NCBI RefSeq assembly: GCF_026723865.1
Contig: NZ_CP113529.1
Span: 806,001 to 870,000 of the forward strand
Source of the DNA: Mycobacterium sp. Aquia_216
GTDB taxonomy: Bacteria; Actinomycetota; Actinomycetes; Mycobacteriales; Mycobacteriaceae
Direction of reading: 5' to 3'
DNA: 64,000 nt
This document shows positions 45,421 through 53,047 of this stretch, piece by piece. Both the position numbers and the translations under genes were made by a program. Numbering within the stretch: the first letter of the stretch is position 1; the number at the start of each line of letters is the position of its first letter. The notes under the pieces are model-generated. The model was not told the origin of the DNA. It saw only the letters and a program-made list of their open reading frames with translations, and searched no databases.

Positions 45421-46338
45421 ATGCTGTTTCGCCAGCTGGAGTACTTCGTAGCGCTTGCCCGGGAGCGTCATTTCGCTCACGCCGCGGAAACCTGTCATGT
45501 ATCGCAGCCGGCGCTGTCGGAAGCCATTCGCAAGCTCGAACACGAGCTGAAGGTCCCGCTGGTCCGCCGCGGCCAGAAGTTCGAAGGCCTCACGCCCGAA
45601 GGCGAGCGGCTCGTGCATTGGGCGCGGCGCATCCTGGCCGATCGCGACGCTCTCACCCTTGAAGTCGCGGCATTGCAGACCGGCCTCGTCGGCGAGCTGC
45701 GGTTGGGTGTGGTTCCGAATGCCGCCACCACCGTCGCGCTGCTGACTGATCTGTTTTGTGCCGCGCACCCGTTGGTGCGGGTACAGCTGGAGACCAATCT
45801 GCGCTCGGCGGGGATCATCGAACGAATTCGCCGGTTTGAATTGGACGCGGGGATTCTGTATCCGGACCGCCACGACACCGACGAACTGCTGGTCACCCCG
45901 CTGTACCAGGAGCAGCAGGTGCTCATCGTGGGTGGTGAACTGCTCGCCGGGAAGTCCGATTCCATCAGCTGGTCGGATGCGCTGGCATTGCCGTTGTGCC
46001 TACTCGCCGTCGGGATGCGTGGGCGCCGCGTCATCGACGACGCACTGGAGACCGTGGGTCTTGCGGTGTCCCCGCAACTCGAAACCGACTCCGTTGCAAC
46101 GCTATTCGCGCATGTGGGCACCGGCCGCTGGGCGAGCATCGTGCCGCACACCTGGATTCGCGCACTTGGCGTGCCGGCCGGGGCTTCCGTGCTGCGGCTG
46201 CACGATCCGTCGGTCACCGCCGCGATGGCGCTCGTCACCAACGCGGCGGAACCCGGCTCGGTGGTGACCCGCGCGCTCGTGCAGACCGCGCGGGACGCGA
46301 GCACCGATGGCGTGTTCGGCCGATCTCACCAGGCCTGA
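45421..46338 (+). CDS. LysR-family regulator, FdhR-like
   Basis: A 305-residue regulator. The N-terminal winged helix-turn-helix reads 'LEYFVALARERHFAHAAE' then 'VSQPALSEAIRKLEHEL'. The C-terminal substrate-binding fold includes 'GELRLGVVPNAATTVALL'. The ATG at 45421 lies 5 bp after the ThDP enzyme stop, and a formate dehydrogenase gene follows 96 bp later. Regulators with this N-terminus are common beside formate dehydrogenase genes in actinobacteria. Co-directional placement, rather than the usual divergent one, is noteworthy. Confidence 0.9.
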   Translation: MLFRQLEYFVALARERHFAHAAETCHVSQPALSEAIRKLEHELKVPLVRRGQKFEGLTPEGERLVHWARRILADRDALTLEVAALQTGLVGELRLGVVPNAATTVALLTDLFCAAHPLVRVQLETNLRSAGIIERIRRFELDAGILYPDRHDTDELLVTPLYQEQQVLIVGGELLAGKSDSISWSDALALPLCLLAVGMRGRRVIDDALETVGLAVSPQLETDSVATLFAHVGTGRWASIVPHTWIRALGVPAGASVLRLHDPSVTAAMALVTNAAEPGSVVTRALVQTARDASTDGVFGRSHQA

Positions 46339-46434
46339 TCGGCGCGGCCTATCGGCCGGTCGGAAACGCGTCTTGGACACGTCGATGCCGCCGGCGAAAG
46401 CTGGGATGCAGTTACCCAGGAAGAGGAGAAACCG

Positions 46435-47589
46435 ATGGCCAAATGTGTGATGGTGCTCTACCCGGACCCCGTCAATGGATACCCGCCGAAATACGCCCGG
46501 GACAGCATCCCGACGATCCGGAGCTACCCCGACGGCAGCACCGTGCCGACCCCGGCAAACATCGACTTCACCCCGGGTGAGCTACTCGGCTGCGTCTCGG
46601 GTGCGCTCGGGTTGCGCAAGTTCTTCGAAGACGGCGGCCACGAGTTGGTGGTGACGTCGGACAAGGACGGGCCGGATTCGGAGTTCGAGCGCGAGCTGGT
46701 CGATGCCGATATCGTGATTTCCCAGCCGTTTTGGCCGGCCTACCTGACCAAGGAGCGCATCGCGAAGGCGCCCAAACTCAAGCTGGCGCTGACCGCGGGC
46801 ATCGGCTCCGACCACGTGGACCTCGAGGCGGCGAAGGAGCACGGCATCACCGTCGCCGAGGAGACCTACAGCAACAGCATCAGTGTCGCCGAGCACACGG
46901 TCATGCAGATCCTGACGCTGGTGCGTAACTTCGTCCCGTCGCACCGGTGGGCCAGCGAAGGCGGATGGAACATCGCCGATTGCGTGGAGCGTGCCTACGA
47001 CTTGGAAGGCATGGACGTCGGGCTGATTGCCGCCGGCCGGATCGGGCGTGCGGTGTTGCGCCGGCTGGCACCGTTCGACGTCAACCTGCACTACACCGAC
47101 ACACGACGGCTGTCGCCGGAAGTCGAGAAGGAACTCAACGTCACGTTCCACCCCGACGTCGAGTCTTTGGTCCGCTCGGTCGATATCGTGTCCATCCACT
47201 CGCCGCTCTACGAAGCCACCCGTCGGATGTTCAACGAGCGGTTGCTGGGCACGATGCGGCGCGGCTCCTATATCGTCAACACCGCCCGCGGCGAGGAGAC
47301 CGTGCCCGAGGCGATCGCGGCCGCATTGCGCAGCGGTCAGCTCGCGGGTTACGCCGGCGACGTCTGGTTCCCGCAACCGCCACCGGCCGACCACCCGTGG
47401 CGGACCATGCCGAATAACGCGATGACGCCCCATGTTTCGGGAACCACGTTGTCGGCCCAAGCCCGGTATGCCGCCGGCACCAGGGAAATCCTGGAAAGCT
47501 GGTTCGCCGGCAAGCCCATCCGCCCGGAGTACCTGATCGTGGAGGGCGGCAAGCTCGCCGGAACGGGAGCCCTGTCCTACCAGAAGTAG
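46435..47589 (+). CDS. fdh: NAD-dependent formate dehydrogenase
   Basis: A 384-residue D-2-hydroxyacid-dehydrogenase-fold enzyme oxidising formate to CO2 with NAD. The formate site shows Pro98 in 'ISQPFWPAYLT' and Asn147 in 'TYSNSISVAEH'. The cofactor loop is 'VGLIAAGRIGRAVLRRL', and Asp222 in 'HYTDTRRL' sets NAD preference. 'VNTARGEE' has the Arg, and the catalytic His is in 'MTPHVSGTTLSAQARYAAG'. AGGAG lies 6 nt before the ATG. No selenocysteine or molybdenum subunits are involved. It is part of the unit with the ThDP enzyme and LysR regulator. Confidence 0.95.
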   Translation: MAKCVMVLYPDPVNGYPPKYARDSIPTIRSYPDGSTVPTPANIDFTPGELLGCVSGALGLRKFFEDGGHELVVTSDKDGPDSEFERELVDADIVISQPFWPAYLTKERIAKAPKLKLALTAGIGSDHVDLEAAKEHGITVAEETYSNSISVAEHTVMQILTLVRNFVPSHRWASEGGWNIADCVERAYDLEGMDVGLIAAGRIGRAVLRRLAPFDVNLHYTDTRRLSPEVEKELNVTFHPDVESLVRSVDIVSIHSPLYEATRRMFNERLLGTMRRGSYIVNTARGEETVPEAIAAALRSGQLAGYAGDVWFPQPPPADHPWRTMPNNAMTPHVSGTTLSAQARYAAGTREILESWFAGKPIRPEYLIVEGGKLAGTGALSYQK

Positions 47590-47705
47590 CAGGCTGCAAA
47601 TGTTATGAACAGAGGATGCGGCGGGCGGCTGTCCGAGGGCGGAAACCGGAATATACGCCTTTCGGCTGATGTTCGGGCAGGCGCGCCGCCCGCATCGTGG
47701 GGAGC

Positions 47706-48590
47706 ATGAGCGTCAATGGCGAGTCCATCCTCGCGCCCCCGTCAGGGTGCAGCGATCTTGGGGTGAATGCGTTGGTCCCGACCGGTACGGTGACGCTGCT
47801 TTTGGGAGACGTCGAGGCATCGACCCGACTGTGGGAATCCGATGCGAACGAGATGACGGGCGCGGTCGCCGCGCTCGATCGTGCCGTGCGGGACGCGATC
47901 GGCTCGCATCGCGGCTTTCGCCCGATCGAACAAGGTGAGGGCGACGGCTTTGTGGCGGCCTTCGAGCGCGCCAGCGATGCAGTCGCGTGCGCGCTAGCGT
48001 TGCAGCGGGCGCCGCTGGCCCCAATACGGTTACGCATCGGCGTACACGGGTGAAGTGCAGCTTCGCGATGAAGCCAACTATGTCGGCACCACGATCAACC
48101 GGGCGGCGCGGGTACGTGATTTGGCGCATGGGGGCCAGACCGTGTTGTCAGGCACCGCAGCAGATCTCGTCATCGACCTCCTTCCCGACGACGCATGGCT
48201 GACCGACCTTGGCCGACACCAGTTGTGCGGTCTGGCGCGCTCCGAGCGGATTGTGCAACTGTGCCATCCGGATCTTCGCAACCGGTTCCCGCCGCTGCGT
48301 ACGGCGACTGGCGGAGTATCCCATAACGTTCCCGTGCAGCTCACGAGTTTCATCGGCCGGACCACGGAACTGACCGAGGTACACCGGCTACTGACCACCA
48401 ACCGGCTCGTCACCTTAACGGGCGCCGGCGGTATCGGTAAAACCCGTTTGGCCCAGGAACTTTTACGGCAACTGGGTAGTGAATTCGGCGACGGGGCATG
48501 GTATGTGGACCTGGCGCCGATCGGCGCAGCCGACATCGTGGCAGCCACCGTTGCTCGGGCCCTGGGCATTCCCGATCTGCCCGGCCGAGC
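47706..48590 (+). pseudogene. Frameshifted 5' part of a cyclase/ATPase (LuxR-type) regulator
   Basis: The first frame encodes the start of a class III nucleotide cyclase domain ('TGTVTLLLGDVEASTRLWES', 'GEGDGFVAAFERA') and stops at 48051 after 'RIGVH'. Family proteins continue His-Thr-Gly-Glu-Val; here two bases are missing at about 48048. The next frame resumes at once with 'EVQLRDEANYVGTTINRAARVRD', read in pieces. It then gives an ATPase domain with P-loop 'LTGAGGIGKTRLAQELL' and breaks off after 'GIPDLPGR' near 48590, where P450 sequence begins. Intact relatives are about 1000 residues with a C-terminal LuxR helix-turn-helix, which is missing here. Confidence 0.85.
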
Positions 48591-49489
48591 CCACGCCCCG
48601 GTCTGTCGCCGCCCTTCAGCGGACGGCAGCCGAAATGGCCGCCGCGGCAATCGCGTCGATCGGGCGCAGTGGGGACCTGGTGGCGGCCTGCTCGGCGTTG
48701 GCCGCCCGGTTGACCTGTCGTCTACTTGGCGTTCCGGACGGCGACGTTTCGCGATTCGCGCGATGGGCAGATGTCCTGAGCCCTGTCTTCTACGTGATGA
48801 CAACCGAACAAGTCGGGGACGCGACCGCTGCCATCACGGAGCTACAAAGCTATGTCGACGAACTGACGTGGCGACGACGGCGGAGTCCGGGATCAGATCT
48901 GATCACCGACCTGCTGGCCGCCGAGGCCGACGGCGACCGGCTATCTCACCAGGAGACGGTCGTCATGATCGCCAATCTGCTTGTGGCAGGACATGATACG
49001 ACTGGAAGTCAAATTCCGTGCAGCATTTTGGTCGCCCTTGCGCACCGCGAGGAACTCGGCGAGGTCGACCGTGACCCGGCCAGCCTGGCCAGGATGGCCG
49101 CGGAGACGATGAGGCTCGAGCCCAGCATTCCCATTATTCCGCGCACCGCGAACGTGTCGATCGAGTTGCACGACACGACGATCCCTGCCGGCTCAATGGT
49201 GTTGCTCTGCATTGCCGCGGCCTGCCGCGATGAGTCGGCGTGGGCAGATCCCGACCGCTTCGACCCCGACCGCTTCATCCGGCAAGAAACACCCAGATTG
49301 CTGAACTTCGGTGCCGGCACGCATTATTGCGTGGGCACCCCACTCGCCAAGCTCGCTGTCGAAGAGTGCCTACGAGCTGTACTCGCGAGGGTTCCACCGT
49401 TTCGACTGGCCGAGGATCCCCGCGACATCCCCTGGCGGCGAGTCCTTGGCCGCAGCCCGACACGGCTGATCGTAAGTTCCGACTTGTAG
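48591..49489 (+). pseudogene. Cytochrome P450 lacking its N-terminal region
   Basis: From about 48593 the frame encodes a P450 starting in the middle of the fold ('TPRSVAALQRTAAEM', the region after helix C). It continues intact to the C-terminus: I-helix 'LVAGHDTTGSQ', K-helix 'ETMRLEPS', and the heme loop 'FGAGTHYCVGTPLAKL' with the Cys ligand. About 100 N-terminal residues (helices A to C) are missing and replaced by the out-of-frame regulator fragment. A short ORF start at 48479 would yield only a nonsense N-terminus. The product is very unlikely to be active; the reading frame itself is otherwise undamaged. Confidence 0.85.
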
Positions 49490-49525
49490 GCCAGCGCAAC
49501 GACCTAACGCGAGGGATTTAGAGAG

Positions 49526-49993
49526 ATGGATGTCAGCGGATACCTTGGCCTTTTCGGCGAGCCCGGGGCGGCGCTGTCCGATACGCGATGGGTTGCACAC
49601 GCGAACAAACACCTGACACCGAACCTTTCGGCATTGAACGCGAAATACCTCGATGGCAATCGCGAGCAGCGATGGCTGCGCATGTCGTATGAACCGGGTC
49701 CCGGTGCTTTCAACTTCGCCCAGCTCAGCGGTGGATCCATGGCCGAGATGCTGGACCAGGCGGCCACCCACTGCGGCTCGCTGGTGACGGGTTGCCCCTG
49801 CCCGACGCTGAGCATGACCGTGACGATCCTGCGGGCCGGAACGGCGAAAAGCTATGTGGCGACCGGGCGAGTTCTCAAGCTGACGAAGACGAACGCCGTC
49901 CTGGGCGCCGACCTCGACGACGACACGGGCCGCCGAATCGCCACGGTCACGGTGGTGTCCCAGCTGATTACCGATCTCAGCAGGCTGATCTGA
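49526..49993 (+). CDS. PaaI-type hotdog thioesterase-like protein, copy 1
   Basis: A 155-residue hotdog-fold protein. 'YEPGPGAFNFAQLSGGSMAEML' (in part) and 'DQAATHCGSLVTGCPCPTLS' form the central helix and following strand. 'MTVTILRAGTAKSYVATGRV' and 'VSQLITDLSRL' are the usual thioesterase strands. By eye 136 of 155 residues equal those of the copy at 52571-53038. GAGAG lies just before the ATG. It follows the P450 remnant by 36 bp. Just downstream is a scar matching the 3' end of the lipase-maturation-factor-like gene, so this is the derived copy. The thioester substrate is unknown. Confidence 0.85.
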   Translation: MDVSGYLGLFGEPGAALSDTRWVAHANKHLTPNLSALNAKYLDGNREQRWLRMSYEPGPGAFNFAQLSGGSMAEMLDQAATHCGSLVTGCPCPTLSMTVTILRAGTAKSYVATGRVLKLTKTNAVLGADLDDDTGRRIATVTVVSQLITDLSRLI

Positions 49994-50003
49994 CAGCACC
50001 GCA

Positions 50004-50040
50004 TCAGCCGGCGGGTGGTGACGTCGATCTCGCCGAGCGG
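50004..50040 (+). repeat. Rearrangement scar: fragments of two neighbouring genes
   Basis: Positions 50004-50024 equal 53048-53068, the last codons of the lipase-maturation-factor-like gene. Positions 50020-50040 equal 51546-51566, a piece of the second R2lox gene (the Pro-Leu-Gly-Glu-Ile-Asp region). The two 21-bp matches overlap by five bases, GACGT. The patch is non-coding. Confidence 0.75.
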
Positions 50041-50074
50041 GTGACCAGGCCGTCACCAGGCTCCTTGACCGGGA

Positions 50075-50464
50075 ATGAACGGCACGACCGCCGCGACCGT
50101 GGAAGTGAACGTGGCTTTGTGGGTCGTGGGTACTGGGATGGGCGTGTTTTTCGCCGCCTCCGGAGCCATGAAGTTGGTCATCCCCAAAAAACATCTGGCA
50201 CTGTGGGGTTCGAGTTGGGTCGACGACTTCAGCCCGGGCACAGTGATATTCGTGGGATTAACAGAGATTGCGGGCGGTCTGGCGATGTTCTTACCGGCGG
50301 TGCTCGAGATTTCGTCCCGATTAGCGGTAATGGTTGGGACAGCGGGCTTGATTCTTGTGATGTTAGGTGCAGCAGTGGTGCACGCGCGTCGGCGTGAACC
50401 GGGAATGATCATATTGAACTTGGCACTGCTGACGTTTGCGGCGGTGGCGATGTGGGACCGATGA
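50075..50464 (+). CDS. DoxX-like small membrane protein
   Basis: A 129-residue protein with four hydrophobic segments: 'LWVVGTGMGVFFAASGAMKL', 'VIFVGLTEIAGGLAMFLPA', 'MVGTAGLILVMLGAAVVHA' and 'ILNLALLTFAAVAMW'. The arrangement and the 'ASGAMKL' motif match DoxX/DUF4260-like four-helix membrane proteins linked to redox stress in some mycobacterial studies. The ATG at 50075 has GGGA just upstream. It lies between thioesterase copy 1 and the convergent HNH gene. The physiological role is unknown. Confidence 0.8.
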   Translation: MNGTTAATVEVNVALWVVGTGMGVFFAASGAMKLVIPKKHLALWGSSWVDDFSPGTVIFVGLTEIAGGLAMFLPAVLEISSRLAVMVGTAGLILVMLGAAVVHARRREPGMIILNLALLTFAAVAMWDR

Positions 50465-50496
50465 GGCCGCGGATTAGGTGACTTGGTCGCGTGACC

Positions 50497-51468
50497 TCAC
50501 GATATGTCTTCACCCTGGATGTATCGGCTGACGAATTCCAGCCCAGCATCGGCGACTTCGTATTTGTAATGGGTTGGTTCACCGCGTTGGATCGCCATCG
50601 ACGATGGTTCGACTCGTTTCAAAAGCCCATCATTGACGGCGTGGAGCAGCGGGATCTCAAATCCCGCCTCGACGATGAATGATCTGCGGTCCGTCTCGGC
50701 GATCTGATCGAAAACCCGGCGCTCGAAATCAGAGTAGCGGCTGTTCAAGATCCCGAGATTGCGCTTGTACATGCGGATCGACTGCCGATCGATTTGTTTC
50801 TTTTGGCAGTCCGGGCATAGCGCGATGAGGTTTTCGAACGAGTCGTCATGGCTTTGTGACTCGGGCACGATGTGAGCTATCTCGGTCGTTGGGTTCCGGC
50901 AGGTGGGGACGGCGCATCTATGGGCCGCCTCGACTAGCACCCGTCTCTTTACCTCTGAGCCCGGATGTCTTTTTACCTGTGAGCCGCGATGATCGATCGT
51001 CGGAAACGTGAGCGGGGATTTGACGGCTAGCGCACCGCTGTCGGCCCGGCGAGGTGCCGGCCGGGGCGGGATTGAAGGTGTACCACTGGCGCGACGCGTA
51101 GACAATCCGACGGTCCAGGCGACGAGGCCCACTGCTGTCACCAACACCACGTAGTGCAGCGCCGAGTGCCACCAGGGTCGGGGCGGATCCTCGTCAGCGG
51201 CCCTGACGGAATCGTGCTCGGGCGCGGAGGACTCGGCGGAACGACTTGTAGGATCTGCATCGGCGTCGCGGTCGTCAGCGGGCTCCGGCAGAGCGGGTCC
51301 CGCCTGAATACGATATTGCGCAACCAAAGACGGGCATTGCTGGCAGCCCTTGGGGACCGCTACAGCGGCGGGAAACGGCGCCGCCTGTGCCACAGCGGGT
51401 GTGGCTGCTACCACAGCGAACGGCGCGAGTGCTATCGCGGCTGCCGCCGCAATCCGTAGTGCTTTCAT
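50497..51468 (-). CDS. Membrane-anchored protein with a C-terminal HNH-nuclease-like domain
   Basis: A 323-residue protein with an unusual layout. A signal peptide (residues 1-30, cleavage near 'AVAQA') is followed by a short acidic segment with two Cys, a transmembrane helix (about 104-122) and a basic linker. An HNH-type domain (about 175-227) comes next: zinc Cys in 'HRCAVPTC' and 'CPDC', His199 in 'IAHIVPE' and Asn213 in 'ENLIALC'. The third motif residue is Gln222 instead of His. About 95 further residues may form a winged helix. The HNH part is predicted cytoplasmic. The ATG overlaps the R2lox copy 2 stop (ATGA). Confidence 0.78.
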   Translation of the reverse strand: MKALRIAAAAAIALAPFAVVAATPAVAQAAPFPAAVAVPKGCQQCPSLVAQYRIQAGPALPEPADDRDADADPTSRSAESSAPEHDSVRAADEDPPRPWWHSALHYVVLVTAVGLVAWTVGLSTRRASGTPSIPPRPAPRRADSGALAVKSPLTFPTIDHRGSQVKRHPGSEVKRRVLVEAAHRCAVPTCRNPTTEIAHIVPESQSHDDSFENLIALCPDCQKKQIDRQSIRMYKRNLGILNSRYSDFERRVFDQIAETDRRSFIVEAGFEIPLLHAVNDGLLKRVEPSSMAIQRGEPTHYKYEVADAGLEFVSRYIQGEDIS

Positions 51469-52415
51469 CTCGCTAATGCCGTTGCGGCCATGGCCTTCTC
51501 GTCCTCATCGGCGAAGGCATCCTCGAGCTGCACCGGCGAGTAATCGACGTCGATCTCGCCGAGCGGACGCCCGCGGGCGCTGGAAATGGTGCCGAACCGT
51601 CGCATGCCCCTGTCGGAGGCGTACTGCCGTGACTCTTCCATGTCCAGGTCGAACGGGACGGGGTCGCTGAACATCGAATAACTCTGTTCGGTGGCTTGCA
51701 GGACCAGCGGGATGAGTTCGTTCATCCGGGTTTCGAAGACGGTCCAATTGGCGTCGTCGGCCGCGACATGGCGCCGGCACGTGAAGGTGCCCCACGCCAT
51801 GTGGCGTCGTTCATCGTCGCCGATGCGCCGGATCAACTCCTGCATGCCGGGAAGAATGTTGCGGCCGGCACAGATTTTGTGCCAGGCGCGGTAGCCGGTC
51901 AGCGCCATCATGCCCTCGACCACATGGTTGTAGGTCACGGATGCCCGGATCTGGGCGACCGGAGAGGGATCGCACGACAATGCGTTGAGGCAATCCGGAA
52001 GTTCTTGGTAGAAGATCCTCCGGTAGGCCGACAGGGGGTCGAGGTAACTCTGCAGATCTCCGGTCTCCCCCACGGCGTCGAGCCACATGCGGAACACCTG
52101 GGTGTGCTTGGCCTCCTCGAAAGCGAACTGCGTCAGATACATCTCGTCACCGAGCCGGCCTTCGGCCCGCATGGCCGCCAGGAACGGCTGAATGTCCTCG
52201 GTCACCGCTTCCTCGCCGGCAACGAACTGAGCGCACAACTGCAGGGCCAGGTCGCGTTCGCCGTCGGTCAGCCGTTCCCAGTCCGCGCGGTCGCGGGACA
52301 AGTCGATATCGGCGGGATCCCAGAACTTGGCATTGCCCCCGGCGAAGAGCCGCAGTGGCAAGCTATCCCAGTTGAGCCCACCGGCAACCAGCGAACCTGA
52401 ATGTGTACGTGTCAT
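51465..52415 (-). CDS. R2-like ligand-binding oxidase (R2lox), copy 2
   Basis: A 316-residue paralogue of the protein at 41348-42286, about three quarters identical by eye. It is numbered exactly like the M. tuberculosis protein: Glu68, Glu101, His104, Glu167, Glu202 and His205 as metal ligands, Val71 and Tyr162 as the cross-link pair. Motifs 'AGEEAVTED', '[10 protein letters not shown]', '[10 protein letters not shown]' and '[11 protein letters not shown]' are intact. Its N-terminus 'MTRTHSGSL' is nearer to M. tuberculosis Rv0233 than copy 1 is. It is coupled to the HNH membrane gene and divergent from thioesterase copy 2 (155 bp), without the copy 1 operator. Confidence 0.92.
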   Translation of the reverse strand: MTRTHSGSLVAGGLNWDSLPLRLFAGGNAKFWDPADIDLSRDRADWERLTDGERDLALQLCAQFVAGEEAVTEDIQPFLAAMRAEGRLGDEMYLTQFAFEEAKHTQVFRMWLDAVGETGDLQSYLDPLSAYRRIFYQELPDCLNALSCDPSPVAQIRASVTYNHVVEGMMALTGYRAWHKICAGRNILPGMQELIRRIGDDERRHMAWGTFTCRRHVAADDANWTVFETRMNELIPLVLQATEQSYSMFSDPVPFDLDMEESRQYASDRGMRRFGTISSARGRPLGEIDVDYSPVQLEDAFADEDEKAMAATALAR

Positions 52416-52570
52416 CGACCGACCTCTCGATTAGCGGGACGCGCCCGCATCTGAGTCGATGGTGCGGTGGGCCCGGCGATACGGCCACAAACGTGGACAG
52501 AACACGCAGGAGTCGATACGTCAAACGCACCCACCGCGGCGCAACGCCCAGTCGTCCTAACCTGAGAGAC

Positions 52571-53038
52571 GTGGACGTCACTGGATACCTGGGCCTGTTC
52601 GGAGAAGCCGGAGCAGCCTTGTCCGATGCGGAATGGGTCGCCCACGCGAACCAGTACCTGGCCCCCAACCTCGCGACGCTGAACGCGAGGTACCTCGACG
52701 GTTGTCGCGAAGAGCGCTGGCTGCGCATGTCGTACGAACCGGGTCCTGGCGCTTTCAATTTCACCCAGCTCAGCGGCGGGTCCATGGCCGAGATGCTGGA
52801 TCAGACGGCCACGCATTGCGGCTCGTTGGTGACGGGTTGTCCGTGCCCGACGCTGAGTATGACGGTGACGATCCTGCGCGCCGGGACGGCGAACTCCTAT
52901 GTGGTGACGGGCCGAGTGCTGAAGCTGACGAAGGCGAACGCCGTTCTGGGCGCGGACCTCGACGACGACACGGGGCGGCGTATCGCCACGGTCACGGTGG
53001 TTTCCCAGCTCATTACGGACATCAGCAGGCTTACCTGA
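52571..53038 (+). CDS. PaaI-type hotdog thioesterase-like protein, copy 2
   Basis: A 155-residue hotdog protein, 88 percent identical by eye to the copy at 49526-49993, with the same 'GGSMAEMLDQ' helix and 'GCPCPTLSMTVTILRAG' strand. The GTG at 52571 aligns with the ATG of copy 1; the frame is open to 52403 but that part is not conserved. It converges on the lipase-maturation-factor-like gene with 9 bp between stops, and this arrangement looks original because copy 1 carries a trailing piece of that gene. It is divergent from R2lox copy 2, so shared control is possible. Confidence 0.87.
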   Translation: MDVTGYLGLFGEAGAALSDAEWVAHANQYLAPNLATLNARYLDGCREERWLRMSYEPGPGAFNFTQLSGGSMAEMLDQTATHCGSLVTGCPCPTLSMTVTILRAGTANSYVVTGRVLKLTKANAVLGADLDDDTGRRIATVTVVSQLITDISRLT

Positions 53039-53047
53039 GGTCGCTGT

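Noticed and set aside
47601..47700. A long inverted repeat (GATGCGG ... CCGCATC) after fdh
   Set aside because: Only seven bases match cleanly and the loop is very long; in this GC-rich setting it may be chance.
48148..48803. Minus-strand open frames over the regulator/P450 junction
   Set aside because: They have no motif or ribosome site and merely mirror the plus-strand coding periodicity.
48479..49489. Intact P450 starting at 48479
   Set aside because: The first 38 residues come from the out-of-frame regulator sequence, and helices A to C of a P450 are missing, so this is a remnant.
43686..53047. A genomic island carried by an integrase or transposon
   Set aside because: No integrase, transposase, tRNA end or terminal repeat is visible at either border. 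Gene content and junctions suggest stepwise gain and rearrangement instead.
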